From Phytoseiulus persimilis (Eukaryota; Arthropoda; Arachnida; Mesostigmata; Phytoseiidae): DNA of 64,000 nt. Below are positions 36,741 through 51,000 of the stretch, in pieces. Under the pieces are notes generated by a model that ran no database searches, was not told the origin of the DNA, and worked only from the letters and a program-made list of their open reading frames with translations. Each line of letters starts with the position of its first letter. Position 1 is the stretch's first letter. The stretch covers positions 10,664,001 to 10,728,000 of the forward strand of contig CM075103.1 of assembly GCA_037576195.1 (NCBI GenBank), read 5' to 3'. A program made the position numbers and the translations under genes.

Positions 36741-39700
36741 CAGCTGCAGGAGCGTCACTCACAATTGGATTTTCGCCTTTTTCGTTTCTTTTATTTATTT
36801 GATTGCCCTCTTTCTTATCGGAACGATCGCTACACCCGACGCTCCCGACGCTGGGATGACCACTTCCCCTCCGTCCTTCGCTCTCCGAGGCGATCGTCTT
36901 TTTCGCTCCAATGCAATGACTACCCTGACTTTTCCGTTGAATCGCTGAACGTTCGTTGACATGCGAGAGGACGAAGCGGTCGGATGAACATTCGTACGTA
37001 TGAACATGTCGCCCTCGGACCTGATTGGCCCAGAGGTTCGATTTTGCGGACATGTTGCCTCCTGTCTCCCACTTGTTCTCGGGTGAAGAACAAAGTTCAG
37101 TCGCCCGACATCGCTGTGTCGGACGCCTCACGTGAGCAGATTCCGGAAATCGGGCTTTTCGGATTTGAACTTTGTGGTCTTGAGACAATGGAAGACGATC
37201 TCACTGTCATTCTGCAGCCGGAGGGCCAGCTCCACGAGAGAACCATTGGGCTCGCTGGCGCACAAACAGCTTGAGCGGGACATTCCTAGAGCATCGGGCC
37301 GCAGAAGATTGCCCGCCCCTAATCGAAAGGCGCGCTGGAGTCACTCGCGGCGTGATAGAATCATCGGGCAGAGCTCAGAGTATTACGATAATAGGACTCC
37401 GGAAAGAGCATCGAAAGAACCGGGAAGAAAGTTCATCAGCTTTGTCGGGAATCTCTTAAAAACTCCGTCAGTGGTCCAGTGGAACGGAGGGTTTGTCGCT
37501 GCCATCGTAAATTTTTTTTACGAGACTTCGTTCTCATGTGGAGCCTCACCCGCCTCACTCCTGGTCTCTTCCCCATCGTTGGTTGTTTTTCGTCTTTTCG
37601 GAGCGACTCCACCCTGGGCCAGGTGAATTTGTTTAAAACAATATCATGATCATCATCTTGTGGTAGATGGTCACCTCGGGAGCAAGGGGCTCATGATGAG
37701 CGGAAACAACGGCACTGTCTTCGGAACCGTTGCGGCGGACGAGCGCGATCGAACGGCGTTGAGGAAGCTTTTCGGAGAGACGCGTATTCGCTGGATCGCC
37801 TGCTCGTTGAGCTGCTTCTTTTTAATGTCGTTGAGCATTCAGCGGAAGGCTCGTAAGGCTCTCGCCGAGAACGCGGACGCCTACGTTCAACGCCAATTAA
37901 TGGCGTCCTCAGGCTGAGAATCTTGCTCGAGCCCGAGTTAGTTGACGCGCGGGAACCAGTAGGCGAGCCATGTTCTCAGCGGGTGAGAGGCAGATAACAT
38001 TGCTCGTAGCGAAGAGTATGGCAGCATCGGACGCCCATCCGAAAGAGAGGTCTGTAATTATGTCTAAGCGATGATGTCACGAGCCACCGGCTGAGTGGTT
38101 CACGACGCGGGGACAAACCTCGTTCACCACTCCCCTCGCCCCTCCTACAGGAGAGTTCCGCGTCCCTTCTGAGCGATATGAGAGTTGCTCTCCCACATAC
38201 TACCCGTGCGAGTTCAGGCACGTTTCTGATGTTGTTTCTCATCGCATGCTCGGTGCTGGGAGTATCGCTTCCCGCCGGCGAGATGCTCTTGGTGTGGTGC
38301 ACTTGCGCCACCCGTCCACACCCGACCGACCGCCCGCCCGCCCGGTTTCTCCTCCGTTTCGCTTTGTGGTCTTCGAATGGGAAGAAAGTGGGTGGCTGAT
38401 ATGTTATTCGTCAGTTGCTGGGCTGATTCTTTCCCTGCGTCGTTGTTGGACCGCCGCCTACTCGAGACCTTGACTCACCCCGCGAACCGCTGGCCGTTCA
38501 GTCCGGCGCTCCCAAACCTTGAGGCGGACTCGCCGGCGAAAAAAACGATATCTCCTCCAGCGTGAGCGATTTCCCATTCCATTTTTTCTCGGATGCAACG
38601 GAGTCTCGCCAAGCTGTCTACGAGACGACGTGATCGGATCCGCCAAGTCTGAACGCTTTCTCGCAGCCTTGTTAGAAGTCTCCGATGTCCGGAACTCCAT
38701 AAATGGGATGTTTCGATCTTGTTTCGGGCCTGTGCTGAGAAGACGACGGATCCCATAGGGAATATATGTGTATTTCTTGTCAACGTATAACATTTCCATT
38801 TTCACATGTCGACATTTGCCGCATTTCGGCGGACAGCTTTCTCGAGGGCCGCCACCTTAGATGCATCGAGCTGGAAGTTTCACATGACGGACGCTCAGTA
38901 GGCCGGCGGCGTCCTACTCCCGCGTTTTGATCCTCGCGATACTGTCAGGCACTTGTTCTGTGATTTCAGCGCATCTTCTGTCTCATAAATAGCGGACCCC
39001 CAGCGGCCATTCCACAACAACCGCCGACTGGTGCTGTCTATGTGCGAGTGTGCGCAGTGTCAGTCAGTCTGTCTCCAGCGAGATCGGGAAGCCATCAGAT
39101 GAATTAGCTCCACTTAGATGGATGATGGATTGTGCGCCCCGTGAGCGACGGGAGAACAACGACTGTTCCGCTACCTGGAACTTTTCTAGTTTCGGAGAGG
39201 CGGTCAAGAGACTGGCCGACTCGGCCGCTCGCTCGTCAGCCGAGTGGACGACGGGATGATTCGAGTGATACGTGCAGTTGCTGACCATGAATAAGAGCAC
39301 CACCAGCAGGCACTAAATGCGCAGTGCCTTTTAATATGGAGCTACCAGTCGCCATCAAAGTAATTGTGCATCGGAGTTCAGCTTTGCTACACGTTCGTCC
39401 GGTTGCTCGTGTATTCGGCGGCTCGCTCACCCAAACAGGGCGCGAGAATCGCGAAAACGCAAATGCTCGCAGTGAGCACTTATTTTATCTACGCGCTCGT
39501 GATGTCACCATTTTGCCCATGATTGGCGAATCCTGAAATGTCAAGATTCGATACCCGGCGGACGATATGTTGGGAGTACGCGCGGGCTCCAAAAGCGGGT
39601 CTCATTGAAAGGTCTTCGGAAAGGAATGGAGCTTGGCGCCGCGGAGGCGGACGAGTAAACAAGCCACTGCTCGTAATCGAGATGTCACCCACTCGCTATG

Positions 39701-41421
39701 GGGGAGAAAAACCTGGCAAATATGAGGGAGATCCTGTGGATCTACGTCGCTGAAGTGCTGTCCGGACTGCCACTCGGTTCGGGCCCGGATAGCGGCAAGC
39801 GCCTGAGGACTTTGACGCCAGGAAGGAATAACAGGATGAAGCTGGATTCATCAAAAAAAAGCTCCAGCTGTTTCTCTTATCCGACTGGACCTTATTTGGA
39901 TCCATATCGTGCTAGTGACAAGTCCACCTCAGGAGAGCGCGCTCCATCGACGCGGGGAATAAATATGGCGATATTTGGATGTGAATGTTTTCACAAAAAC
40001 TCAGAATCGTTCCAGGGCCCGTGTGTGTTCCCACGCTTCCAACGTGCGGGATAGTTTGTCGGTTGCACAATCTCAAAACATCATCTCAAACTATCTTTGA
40101 TCGAATTATCGGAGAGATCCGATGGTTAATCGGTCTCTGCGTACTCGTAGGGTGCCGATCGGATTATTCCCGCCCCCGCAGCTGGAGTTGTTAATGTACA
40201 AGTTGTGGAAGAAGACCGGGCCCACCGAGATTCTGGCTGAAGTTGACAGACGAAGTTTGGCGAGCGGATGGCAACTCCTTCCACGTGTCAGACGGGCGTC
40301 CGGCTGATTGGCCAGGTACCGAGGGCGAAGCTAAGACCCTGAAGAGATGGCCAAACAGATCTGTGGCCGGCCGAGTGACCAAGTGGCTTCGAGCTCTCGC
40401 CGATGCCCTCGCCGCCTGTCTACCGCGCTCTCTGTTGGTTCGTGTGCGCTAGATGGCGGAAAGATTGGGCGCTCTCGCTGCTGGTTCCCCTGATCTTGCT
40501 TGGCGCAGCTTGGTCTCAGCGTTTGGTTACTTCTTTTGCGCATCCTGAGTGAAGGAGCACTCTCCGAACGAAGCGAGAAAAAGAGAGCACCGGGCTTCGG
40601 GGGAGTAAAGTGAGGAGCTGTACGATAAGGAACAGAGAGGACGTGGTCAACAACTTGCTACTCTTCTTTCGCCGATGCTGCCGCGTTCGAGGAATCCTGC
40701 TGACCATCTTCCACTTAGGATGGATACATCGGGAGTGGTGGCGGCCGCGAAGAGCGAAACGGCGAGCAGCGGATCGGGCAAGGCAGCGCAGGGAGCAGAA
40801 CGGGGAACTCGGCTTCATCAACGTCAACTTTTCCCCAGTCTTGCCCACGTTCGCGTTGGTGGGATCTGATGGTTTGCTCGCAAACTTCAAATTCAAAGAG
40901 CGTTTCCGTGCTCTTCTGCTTTGAGCGACGCGGGTGTCAGCAGCATCGTTGCCGAGAGCGTGCCCGGGCGGGATCGGAAAGTCGTTGACGTTTCCGGAGA
41001 GCGGTTTGATTCGATAGTTTCGCTTTGTTCTCTTCGGGGACATCGTCTCTCAGCTGACGTCTCTTCTGAGCTAATTAGACATTCGGGTGGCGTATCCGTA
41101 GGCCCGTCGCACGACCCACCTCGATGGCATTGATGTTTCTTCTTGCTTGGCGTGCCTCAACGCCTGCTTTCCCCGTAGTGGTTGGTGCGTGTGATGCCGC
41201 GCTGCTTTGAAACCAAATGCAGCGCTCGCTCTTTGTCGTCCTCTATCCCGTCTCACTCAGCTCCTCCTTCAGTGCCCCCTCCTTCCGACGAATGATGTCG
41301 ACGCTTGAAAGAGGCATAGTTTGTTTCGGGGGAGGGGACGGACACTGATGGTAAGGCGAGCAGATAGCCTCCGTAAGAGAATGGTCGAGGAAGCGCTGGT
41401 GGAAACAGCGGCAGGCCGCTT

Positions 41422-41443
41422 CTCCTACCAGCTATGGTAGGAG
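41422..41443 (+). repeat. Short hairpin
   Basis: A perfect 9-bp stem (arm CTCCTACCA) around a 4-nt GCTA loop. Too short for a miRNA precursor as seen. Confidence 0.6.
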
Positions 41444-43479
41444 GGCGGTGAGGAGTAAGGTAGCCGTGTCGGAGGGGCGATGAAGGCAAGGCATCCCCGC
41501 AGAATCGCGTTTTATCTTTCTCCTCCTTCGTATCTCTCGTCTCCGTCGTCGTAGTTGGTAGTCGGCGGTGCTGGGTTGGGGAGAGGAGGAAGGAGCAAGG
41601 ATAGCAGGCACAAGGCGCAGCGATGGCGCGTACGTGAGCCGCAGTCCAAGAGCACTGAGCTCTTTGTGGAAGGCAGCGAACAGACGAGGAGAAGAAGCGG
41701 GCTAAATGCGTCTTTTCTGCTCCGACCGAATTTCTTGTCGTAGACCAAACAGCGAAATGGCCCTCGGCTGCTAGGAGCCCTTGCGGTTTCTGGGAACAAG
41801 GGTCGCTTGGCGAACTAGTGAAACAAGGAACGGCGTTGAGAGCCGAAATCTGCCTTGGGGAAGACCCAGCAACGAGGATTCGGAACGTAACTTCGTGAAG
41901 CCGCCATCGAGTTCCGAGTGCTCCGATCCCTTCAACAGCGCTCAACTGGAATGGCTGCTCATTTTCGTCGTTGGGGAGCGTTACAGAAATTGCCGTCCCA
42001 GTAAACAAATTCGCTGTGGCCACTCACGCGTCGGCAAAGGGCAAGCGCGCCAACGTTGTTCGGGACGCGACACCCGAACAACGATGTCAGGACACCAGAG
42101 GGACGGGAAGAAGACGAAAGTGTAGCCGGGGGAGGGGGATCTCGAAGATGGAGCGGCGCACAGGGAAAAAATAAAGTAGAAGGGTAAACAAAGCAAGCTT
42201 CACCTGCTTTGTCGAATATTTTGTCGGCTTGTCCGCTCTCCCAAATGTTCGTTGGAGCACCACCGCCTCTCCTTCGATTCATTCCGAGCACAGGAAGTCG
42301 AACAGGTCTCTCGGGAGTCGGAGATGGTTTCTGGAAAAATTATCCTCCTGACAAAGTTCCCGAGAACCCTACCGGCGAGGAGAATCATCGCTCTTCTCTC
42401 TAGATAGAGCAGCTTTTTACAATGAGAGTTACACGAAATCGTCGTTGCTCAAGGCGAGCTTTGTTTGTTGCTCCAAACGACAGAGATGATTTCCTCAGAA
42501 TCGGCGTCACTGTTGCTGATAGTGAACTTTGCTGCCTGGTTGCCAGCGTACCATTCGAGCATTGACGGCGTTTGCCCGCAAACCAACTGTCAACCGACGG
42601 GCAGAGGGAAAAACGACACCGCTGCTCGTGGCTTGATTCTTCGGTCGAATCGCTGGCTGGAGGCAATGATGATAAGGCAAAGTGGAGAATGCCAGCCACT
42701 ACACATAAAATCACGATATGGCTTCGAGTAGGGTTATGGGTGCGCTGCCGTGTATGTTTGCTTGGAAGAGGAGAAGAAGGGAACGGAAGTTCGCTTGCTC
42801 GTCGTTTTTGAGAGGATAGCGAACGGGGAACTACTGACGAGAACTTGATGACTCTCTCCGTCGCGCACATTCCCTCCTTCCCACTCTCTTCCCTCCCGGA
42901 TCTCCCACTGAAACGGCCTAGGGCTGGTCGAAACTCGCTCTTTCCATTGTGATTTCTGATCTTGGTTGAGAACGGAGAATTCTTCTTCCTCCGATCTCAC
43001 AGGGATCAGACCTGGGCTGCGATCGCGCATCCCCTCGTTGCCGTCGACATCCAGGGAAAAGAATCTGTCCCTGTTTCGGATAACGTGAGTTGAGGTTCGT
43101 ACTCAAATGGATCGTGTTCGACCACTTCTGGATTGTGAAGCTGAACACTGGACTGTCCACCTGCTCACCTTCCAGGAGATTTCCCCGTCGTTTTCCCCAC
43201 ATGACGCCCTCCGGGAAGCGACAAAGGTCAAGAGCGATACCGGTCCGCATGCGTTTGCTTGAGTTTGTCCGTCGAACGGTAAACAGAAATCGAATGAGAT
43301 TACAGCTCCCCGCTCCAGCGACCAGAGAGCCAGAGACTGGACTATGTGAACTAGCGACGGGCGATATCGGTTGGATGCTGTATCAGGCATGCGATGCTCA
43401 CGTTGTTCGATACTCCTCGTGTTACGTCAGCTACAATTTTTCCGCGAACTGATAACGAGAGCACCATCTTTCCGCATCT

Positions 43480-44630
43480 GATTTTTCCCTGGACAGGCCG
43501 CGTGTTCAGAGCCTGAGCGATGAAAAGAGCTATATGGCTTTACTGCGGGTTAAAGATCACGAGCGCGATATTTGCTCAGTTCCAAGTTTTGTGCCATGAT
43601 TGGTGAGCGTCCAACAGCCCGAATGCTCATGGGCCCGAACGTAATACCTCACTCATTTCTCACCAGCAGATGGATGAGGCTAGGCTGGTGAAGCCTGTCT
43701 GTCTAATGAGTGTTCGGGCTGTCTATCCGCAAGGGTTGAACGTAGGCCTCGCAGCAGATTTTCACCGCGATCAAATAACTGCAGTCACCGCAACGGTTAG
43801 GGATGAAGTGTATTCTGCGCTCACTATCCGCGGTTTTCTGATCACACCTGTCAGAAGCCAGGGTGCCCGAGACCACACTTGTGGTATGGACATATTTTAC
43901 GACGCGAATCACCGAAGGATTTCGAGCCTATGGACCTGATTGAGCTGAATCCAAATGTGGTAGGAACCGGTGGCGTGACCGGGCGAGTTACGGATCAAGG
44001 GGCCATTGCCCTGTTTTTGAATTTACCTCCGACCCATAGGCTCTATGAGGCCCTGCGGAACGGAGAACATTACGAACTCGCTCATTCGAGCTTGGAAATC
44101 CTCCAGAAGGAACCGCGGTGTCGAGCACGGTTTCCGTTGTCCTATTTCGGATGTCCGTAAACACGGGCCCAGTTTCACGCTGACCACCCGGTGTCAGCTG
44201 ACGTACTTTAGCGATCGCACGCTGAACGATACGTACTCGAAATCCTAATCGAGTCGTTAGACGCTGACCATTATGTGTTGGAGAGCGGCTATTAACCAGG
44301 GTGATGATAGTTGGACTTTGAACGATCCCTCGTCTTGTTCATCGGTCTGCGGGTCTATCCTCGAGCCACGAGCTATCGAGAGCGCGATGGGCGAAAGACC
44401 GTGCGGTAAGATGGCTTCGGCAGAGGGGGATCGTCCTCGCAGAATCTCGTCTGGTGTCCCCAGGTCATTCGAAAGGCTATGATGGATCGGGTCGATTATG
44501 TTTCCATAAAACCTCCTTGTCCCGTCAGCTCCGTCGTTCGTACGGGCTCAGTGACACGCCGCATTCGGATCGAGATCCTTTGCGGGACCCAAATCGACCG
44601 GCGGTCGGACGCACCGACTGATTGATTGAC
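43480..44630 (+). pseudogene. Eroded protein-coding relic, family unidentified (possibly viral)
   Basis: Over roughly 1.1 kb the + strand reads as protein-like sequence with balanced composition, but not in one continuous frame. It is broken by what looks like a handful of changes. I do not recognise the family. A fossil of an integrated virus, or a decayed retro- or host-gene copy, would all fit. No terminal repeats, target-site duplications or poly(A) tail were noticed. It has the same orientation as mbl and sits wholly inside the intron, so it is expected to be spliced out. The scattered breaks suggest an old, non-functional copy. Confidence 0.4.
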
Positions 44631-46860
44631 GGACAAACAGATTGACTGACGCCCGAGTAGCAAAACTGCGGCAAGACCAGCTCCCTTGTGGCTGAGTGGC
44701 TTGTCCGTTCACTTGCGCGCACAAGACGAGAGTCAGCTTTAAACGAGAGACAAACTTGCCTCACAGCAAGACTTGAACAGCTTCTTCATTCGTTGCCCGC
44801 TCGCTTGCTGGTTGACTGGGTGGACGGGTGGGAGGGTTGGAGCCGGGGCTGGTTGGTTCGTTCAAAAACATGTTAGCCAGACTCGCTTCGAGTTTGGAGG
44901 CCGCCAGTCTGGCGCCGCTGGCTTCAGTCGTCACTGACCCCATCCGTCCCCCGGCGTCCCTTTCCGTCAGTCTGTCCGTCTGGTGGTGCGTTCGCTCGCT
45001 GGCTCGTTCGCCCCCTTCCTCCCCACTCCTCTCTCGGAGCCCCCGTCGGGCTCTCCACGCTCGCTCCCGTCTGGGAATGTTGGTGGGACCGAGCGTTGTT
45101 GGCTCCTCTTCGCTCTGTGCAAGTTTGCTCCCCAAAGTTCCTCCGCTGCCTAAAAATCTCTCCCGATTCGTTCGAGAGAACTTCCTGCGCAGCTCAGAGC
45201 AGACCCAGGGTCTCGCCCTTGCCCGACTTCATGGCGATCACCGCCCTGCCTTTTGTCCTTTTCCTCGATCTCTTCTCCTCCTTTTGGTTCCGAAGTGAAG
45301 CCATTACAGACGTCCTCCCTCAGTTGACAACGGGGACGTCTGCGGTTTGCGGCTCGGTTGGCTCTTTGCTTGATTCGCTCCGGGCGCGGCGGTCAGGATG
45401 GGAAGAAGACGAGTGAGATAGTTCTCCGCTTGAAGATGTTTCAACTCTTTGGGCCGTTCCTCCTAATTCATCGGAAGAGGATGATGACCGCATGGGTCGC
45501 TTGGTCGGTCGGTATCGCCCGTCGTCTGTGTACAAGCAGGAGAGCGAGCGCGTGTGTCATCGTAACAACATTATCCAGACGACGGATCCCCAAGAGAAAG
45601 AAAAATCTTCGGCTTGGCGCAGGGTTGATGGGACCCAAATGCCGCGAAATGGGTCGGCTTGATGGGGTCCGACAAAGGGGGTCTCTCCCGAGCCCTCGAA
45701 CATCTCGGATGAACGATGTTGACAACGATCTTGGTGATGAGAGGGCAACAATAACAAAAATAGCGGCAGCCATTCTTGTTACGACGGCTGCAGCGACGAC
45801 ATCAACGGTCACGTCATCGTTGAAGCTTCCCTCGCTCTACGAGGCTGAAGGGAAGTCAAGTGGTTCCTGGAAGCCGCCCAGGAGTCAGTTGTTCTCCTGC
45901 ACCGACTAACGACCCGAAGGTAAACGCTACCTAGATGTACAATGCCCTCGTCGCCGGCTGATATGTGCTCAGCCATCCATGCACTCTAGGGTCACGAATC
46001 GGAACTGGTTTATATATACATACACTGTATACTCTCAGGCGCACTGCTGTTTTTCCTGGGGTTTAGGTGCTGCATCTGCCTTCGCCGTAGTTACCCGGAT
46101 GCGGTCTGGCCGCGCACTTCCACTGACTCGACCACTCCACCGCTGAAGTAGAGGGAACGAAGATGAATAATTCTTACGCGTCTTGGCCAACTTGCTTCGA
46201 AAGGAGGCCAGCTGGCCAAACAGCCAGGATTGCCGACGAGAAAGCCACTGAGTCGATCAGTCAGTGCCGAGGATTCGCCGAGATGAAGAGGAGCGCTGCA
46301 CCTGGCCAACCGCTCCGCTCCTTGGGGCGAGAGACACGAGGATTGATTTCAGATCATCATGTTCAAGAGACCCCCGAATCATTCACTGCCGTCATCACAG
46401 AGTTTAGATTGTTGTTGAAAAAGAGGCTTAGAACGGTCGGGAAATCGGTGAGGTCGAGTGAAAGTTATTCCTCGCATCGCTGATAACGAATCCTGGGCCG
46501 ATGCGTTCCGTGAGCCGACCCTTTCCGTGTTTTTGCGCAATTATGGGCCGCAGTGTTCACAGTCGGGGCTTGTGCAGCTCTCGATCCAGTCGGCAGATGA
46601 ACAGAGGAGCGATTCAGACGAGTGTGTCACAAATGAGGAACATCGGTGTTGTGATCGGGCTGATGAAGCTCGCATATTGATTCGGCGCTAAAGAGGGCGG
46701 AGTTGCTTACTCGGGTTCGGTGGTTGTTCGTCGGTTCTTGCATCAGTCCGTCCGCCGCTTGGTGGGCACGACGCTCAACCAGCTGACCACAATAACAAGA
46801 GACGCGGTGTCCGATGTGAATAATTTCAACGGTCCGACGCGTCAATAACTTACGCGGGAT

Positions 46861-46884
46861 CCATTTTTCTCCTTCCAGGTGAGC
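46861..46884 (+). promoter_or_regulatory. Recursive splice site RP3 (junction 46878|46879)
   Basis: TTCTCCTTCCAG|GTGAGC has fifteen pyrimidines in the sixteen bases before the AG, joined directly to a strong GTGAGC donor. CAATAACTTAC just upstream offers branch-point candidates. By eye it is the strongest acceptor half of the four. Confidence 0.72.
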
Positions 46885-48053
46885 TTGCGACCAAATTTCA
46901 GCTCCGGGATAGGAACTTCGTCCGCCGGGGTTCGTGACCCCCTAATATAAACTTCTTGGAAGCCTCGGTACCGGAGAGCGGGACTCCGGCGAAAACTCTC
47001 CGCCTCTGAGTTCGCTTCAGCTTCGTTGTCGATCGGGCAGCGCCCTGTTATTCGAAGTTGTGCTTAGCTGTCGGCTTCCAATGCGGTCATCGCAGTTGGA
47101 GCGATCGTCGGTGGGTCCTTTGGAAGAAATACAGAAAGCGGAAACCACGGGGGAGGGGGCGGGGACCGTCCACCAGAGAGCAGCGTCGGCTCGTTCAGTG
47201 AACAGCCGCTAGCTAAGAAGCCGACCGACCGACCGTGCAAGCGCGGCTCTACGGTGTAGGAGCCTATGCGGATGCCTATCGAGGCCCGCTGGCGGCTCTC
47301 GGTTTGATTCGTTCTCAGGGAGCGTTTGTATTGAGAAGGGGAGGGGAGGGGGGAGGGAGCGGGGACACAAATATGGGACCGTGGGCTTGAAAAATGACCG
47401 TCGCTCGATCTATGAGGTGTTGTAGCTACGTCGAGGGTGGCACCTCCACCGGCAGCAAGAAAGCGAACGCTCGGGAGGACGGTCCGGGGGCAAATATTAT
47501 TTATATACGTCATCGGAAAGCAGGCGTTCCGCTATCGAGAACACGGAGCAACTTTTCAAATATTTTCACCGTGCCCACCGACGGCGACCAGCGAGAAGAA
47601 GGAGAACAAACTGGAGGCGGAGGAGGCCGAAAGATCGAAACGATGTAGGGCGAGGAAAGCGGACAGCTTGCCCCAAACCGAAAGGCCTTCTCCTCGCTCT
47701 AATTTATTTGCCTGTCGCTCCTCAAACACGTCATTTTGTTCCGCGGACAAGAAAAGAGCGTGGACATCAACATTCACGCCAGAGGCGAGCTCGGGAAGTG
47801 AAGTCAGCGACTCGGGGAAGTGATTCGTAGAAGCGGGAAGCTACGGCGGGGAAGGGCGGGGGACATCGGCAACCGGGATCGGAGGAGCAGAGCGCGGGCA
47901 GTTTCGTGGTGCCGATGTAGTTTTGGCTCAACTCGAGTAGGAGTCACCCCACGCGAGCGGAGCCATGCGTCGTGCTCAAATATTCATTCAAACTAATAAT
48001 AATTCAGCAGAGAGCTGCCGCAGCTAACCGATGAGCGGACATTGTTGCGCCTG

Positions 48054-48066
48054 CCCCCCCCCCCCC
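48054..48066 (+). repeat. Poly(C) run, 13 nt
   Basis: Thirteen uninterrupted C between GCGCCTG and TTCCC. Confidence 0.85.
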
Positions 48067-51000
48067 TTCCCAGTCGTTATCCTCTTCTTTGCGCTGAGCC
48101 CGTCCCACCCCTTTTCCACTCCTCTCTGGTGTCTTCTGTTTCTGAATTCCGACGGGAACGCACATCGGTAGACCAACTATCTGCCTGTGCGTCGGAACAA
48201 CTTCATCCTCTCGGACAGCTCCGGCTTTGATATTTACCGCGGGGTCCACATCTGTCCGCGTGGGAAGTGTTTCGTTCTCGCTCTCGAGTGCTCTGTTCTT
48301 CCAGTTTGAAAGTCACCCTCGCTTAGAGGGTATCCTTGAATCGGCAGTGGAGGGAAAGCTCCTCTCTGAGATGTGGGGGCGACTGAATGCTTTCCCTGCA
48401 TTATTCGTATCATGCAAAAGACTCGAGCGAACGCAAGGGTGGAAGAACATCGAGCAGCGAGGGGAACGGGAGAGGGGATGGGTCGGCATTCCCAGCAGCC
48501 AGGAGGAGAAAAATATCGGGGAAGAGGGGATTCGGCGCTGATGACCCCAAAGAAAGGAGGAATGCTGGAGAGAGCTGATGTGTGGAAGCGAAAAAATTGA
48601 ATCGGCCAATGGAAAAAGACGAAATTAGAGAAGAGGGAGAGAAGAATAACAGATGAGAGAAAAGGCTCTGTAACGAGAACCCGAGGAAAAACTGCGATCA
48701 GCTAGGACAGGGGAGAACTCATCCATCTCCCCACTTTGAGAGATTCTCGTCGCTACTCGACTACTCGACGGTATCGATTTACTTATTGTTACTCCGTCCC
48801 CTCCTGGCTCTCTGCCTCCCTGGTGGAGTTCTGAGTGAGGAGAGGAACAAGCCATGGGCATTAGGGGAGAGGTGGGAAAACTTTCAGCGATAATCACTTC
48901 ACCCCAGGTCGACTCTGGCGATGTCGCCCCCAACTTGCGGATGCGAAGCGGAATTCCGTATAGGATTCGCTTGACCGATAGAACGTCGAAGCCTTTTGGG
49001 GGACATGAAAAACAAGGAGAAATCAATCGAAGAATCGAGAACGCTACGATGTTCCAGTTCTTGGAGCGAACTTCTCGATCAGATCGTCATCTTCAGCAAT
49101 CACCTTGCCCCCTTCAAAACAGCATCCGTCGCGTTGCTCAAGAACTAGCTACTCATGTAGCAAAGCTCCATACAACGGAGGTCTTCATGATCTCGTGGAT
49201 GCCACGGCCTCGGTAGCAGCGAAGAAGACGACGAACAAAGGGGAGAGAATTAAAAAGAAGAGGAATCCGCTTCCGCCGGATCGCTCTCAATCGGTTTCCT
49301 ATCGCACTGAGCGCGTCTCGACATCGAATCCGATACAGAGTCATTGGCTCACAGCCTGTTCTGCAAGGCCTCCGCGAGGATCGATTCGGAGCGCTTTGCC
49401 TGTGCGCGAGCGGGAAAGGATGTTGGAGCAGTGTTCGGCTGGGGAGCTGCCAACGAAAACGCCGTCTTCGTAATATGAACTGATTACCAGAAGTACCGGG
49501 AGTCAAGTAGCGAAAGTTGGGTTCTGCCGTCCATCTGCCGTCGAGGTCGGTCTCTGTGTTGATGCAGCAGCAGCAGTGGCTGCCGCTCTATCCAGACAGT
49601 TACGGAGCGAGCCGACTGTCTCTGCCAGTTCGAATACCAATCGCGACTGGAGGGTCTATTCCCGCAATTCATCCAAACTTGAGGCGACGTGAGTGGCCTA
49701 CAGCGCTAAATTCCGTAGCCAGGGGCTCCCACCGACCGCAGTGGCTGCTCGACCGGCGGCTCGTGCGAGCCGTGGTCTGCTCCGCAGCACATGTTATGGT
49801 CCGTGCCGCGCTCGTTTCCGAATCTATGAGCGAATCGAGTATTTCGTCGTTTGGTAACGCGTCAGCAGCAGTGGGCACTTCAGTTGCCGCTCGTGTCCCT
49901 CCGGTCGTCACATGACCAGTCATTGCGATAACGTTCGATGGTAATGGTCAGTGAGTTCTGGTAATTATTGCCGCTCCAGGAGCGCTTTTCCCCGCCTGGG
50001 CCGGTTCCGCCGATCCGCTGGTGCATGTTGTGCTGCTCGCTCCAGTCGTAACGATCATAAAACAGGGGCTTCAACAATGAATGTTGTTCAAACGCGCTAC
50101 GTTTCGGCACGTAGCCGACCACGCCGACTTCGGAGCCGACGCGGCTTCTCCAAAACTCTTGTATGATACACTCGACGAAGCATGCAAGGCTTGTCCTGGA
50201 GCCACTGGCCTGCGGAGCCCGTCATCCATTCGAGCAGGAAGCGTGTGAGCGAACTACATACAGTACAACAGAGGGGCAGGCACGCAGACTATAAATCTGC
50301 CGGCTGTCGTTCGGCCTGTTCCACAGACCCACTCGGAGCGAGAATGCATTAGAATAATTAGAGAGTCTTTTATCCGATTCGAGCGAAAGAACAGCCGCCG
50401 CCAACAACGTCGCCGGCGGTCGCCGGAGTGTCAAGGGAGATATCGCGACGATCACGACAGTCTCGGCAGCGGTGCCGCCGGCTATGGGCGTTGCACGGTG
50501 CGGAGGAATCGCCCCGATTACCGACCGCTTCGAGTTGGAATTGATTTCGAGCATACTGGGGATTGATATTATCGTCGATAAACAACACGGAATCGAAGCA
50601 AAGAAAGCACCGACCGGTATTCCAGCACTACAACAACCACATGGGCACGGACAGAATGACTTTGATGAACGGTATACAGCGAAACATGGAGAGAACGACA
50701 AACATCCGTGAACAAAGTTCAACATCGAGGACAGCGAGCTAGAGAACAGGACACGTTTTGGTTTGCAACGGCACAGCGTGAATCATCGCTCAAGGTCAAC
50801 AAACGCAACGAATCATCAACGAACTCAATGTGAATGGCAACGATTCCACGTGCACGACAAAGACGACGACTTTCCGAGACCCTCGTGATGAACATCGGCA
50901 ACGGAACGAAAACGTATGATGGAATCGACTTTCGACAATGCGCCGATGACGAGCCATAATTCCCATCACTATGAGCGTCATTATAGTGATATAACCGTCC

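Larger units (their letters stand above)
36153..46878 (+). other. Giant mbl intron, recursive segment 3 (about 10.7 kb)
   Basis: No mbl exon is found. The segment contains a long pyrimidine-rich block at 36420-36740, a CCGACCGCCCGCCCGCCC-type run near 38328-38345, a small hairpin at 41422-41443, and the eroded protein-coding relic at about 43480-44630. The remainder shows nothing I can name. Confidence 0.65.

Noticed and set aside
36391-36948. 185-codon + frame rich in Ser/Pro/Phe
   Set aside because: It is explained by the pyrimidine-rich tract.
41253-42023. 256-codon minus-strand open frame
   Set aside because: Low-complexity Ser/Pro-rich reading with no recognised domain or splice edges.
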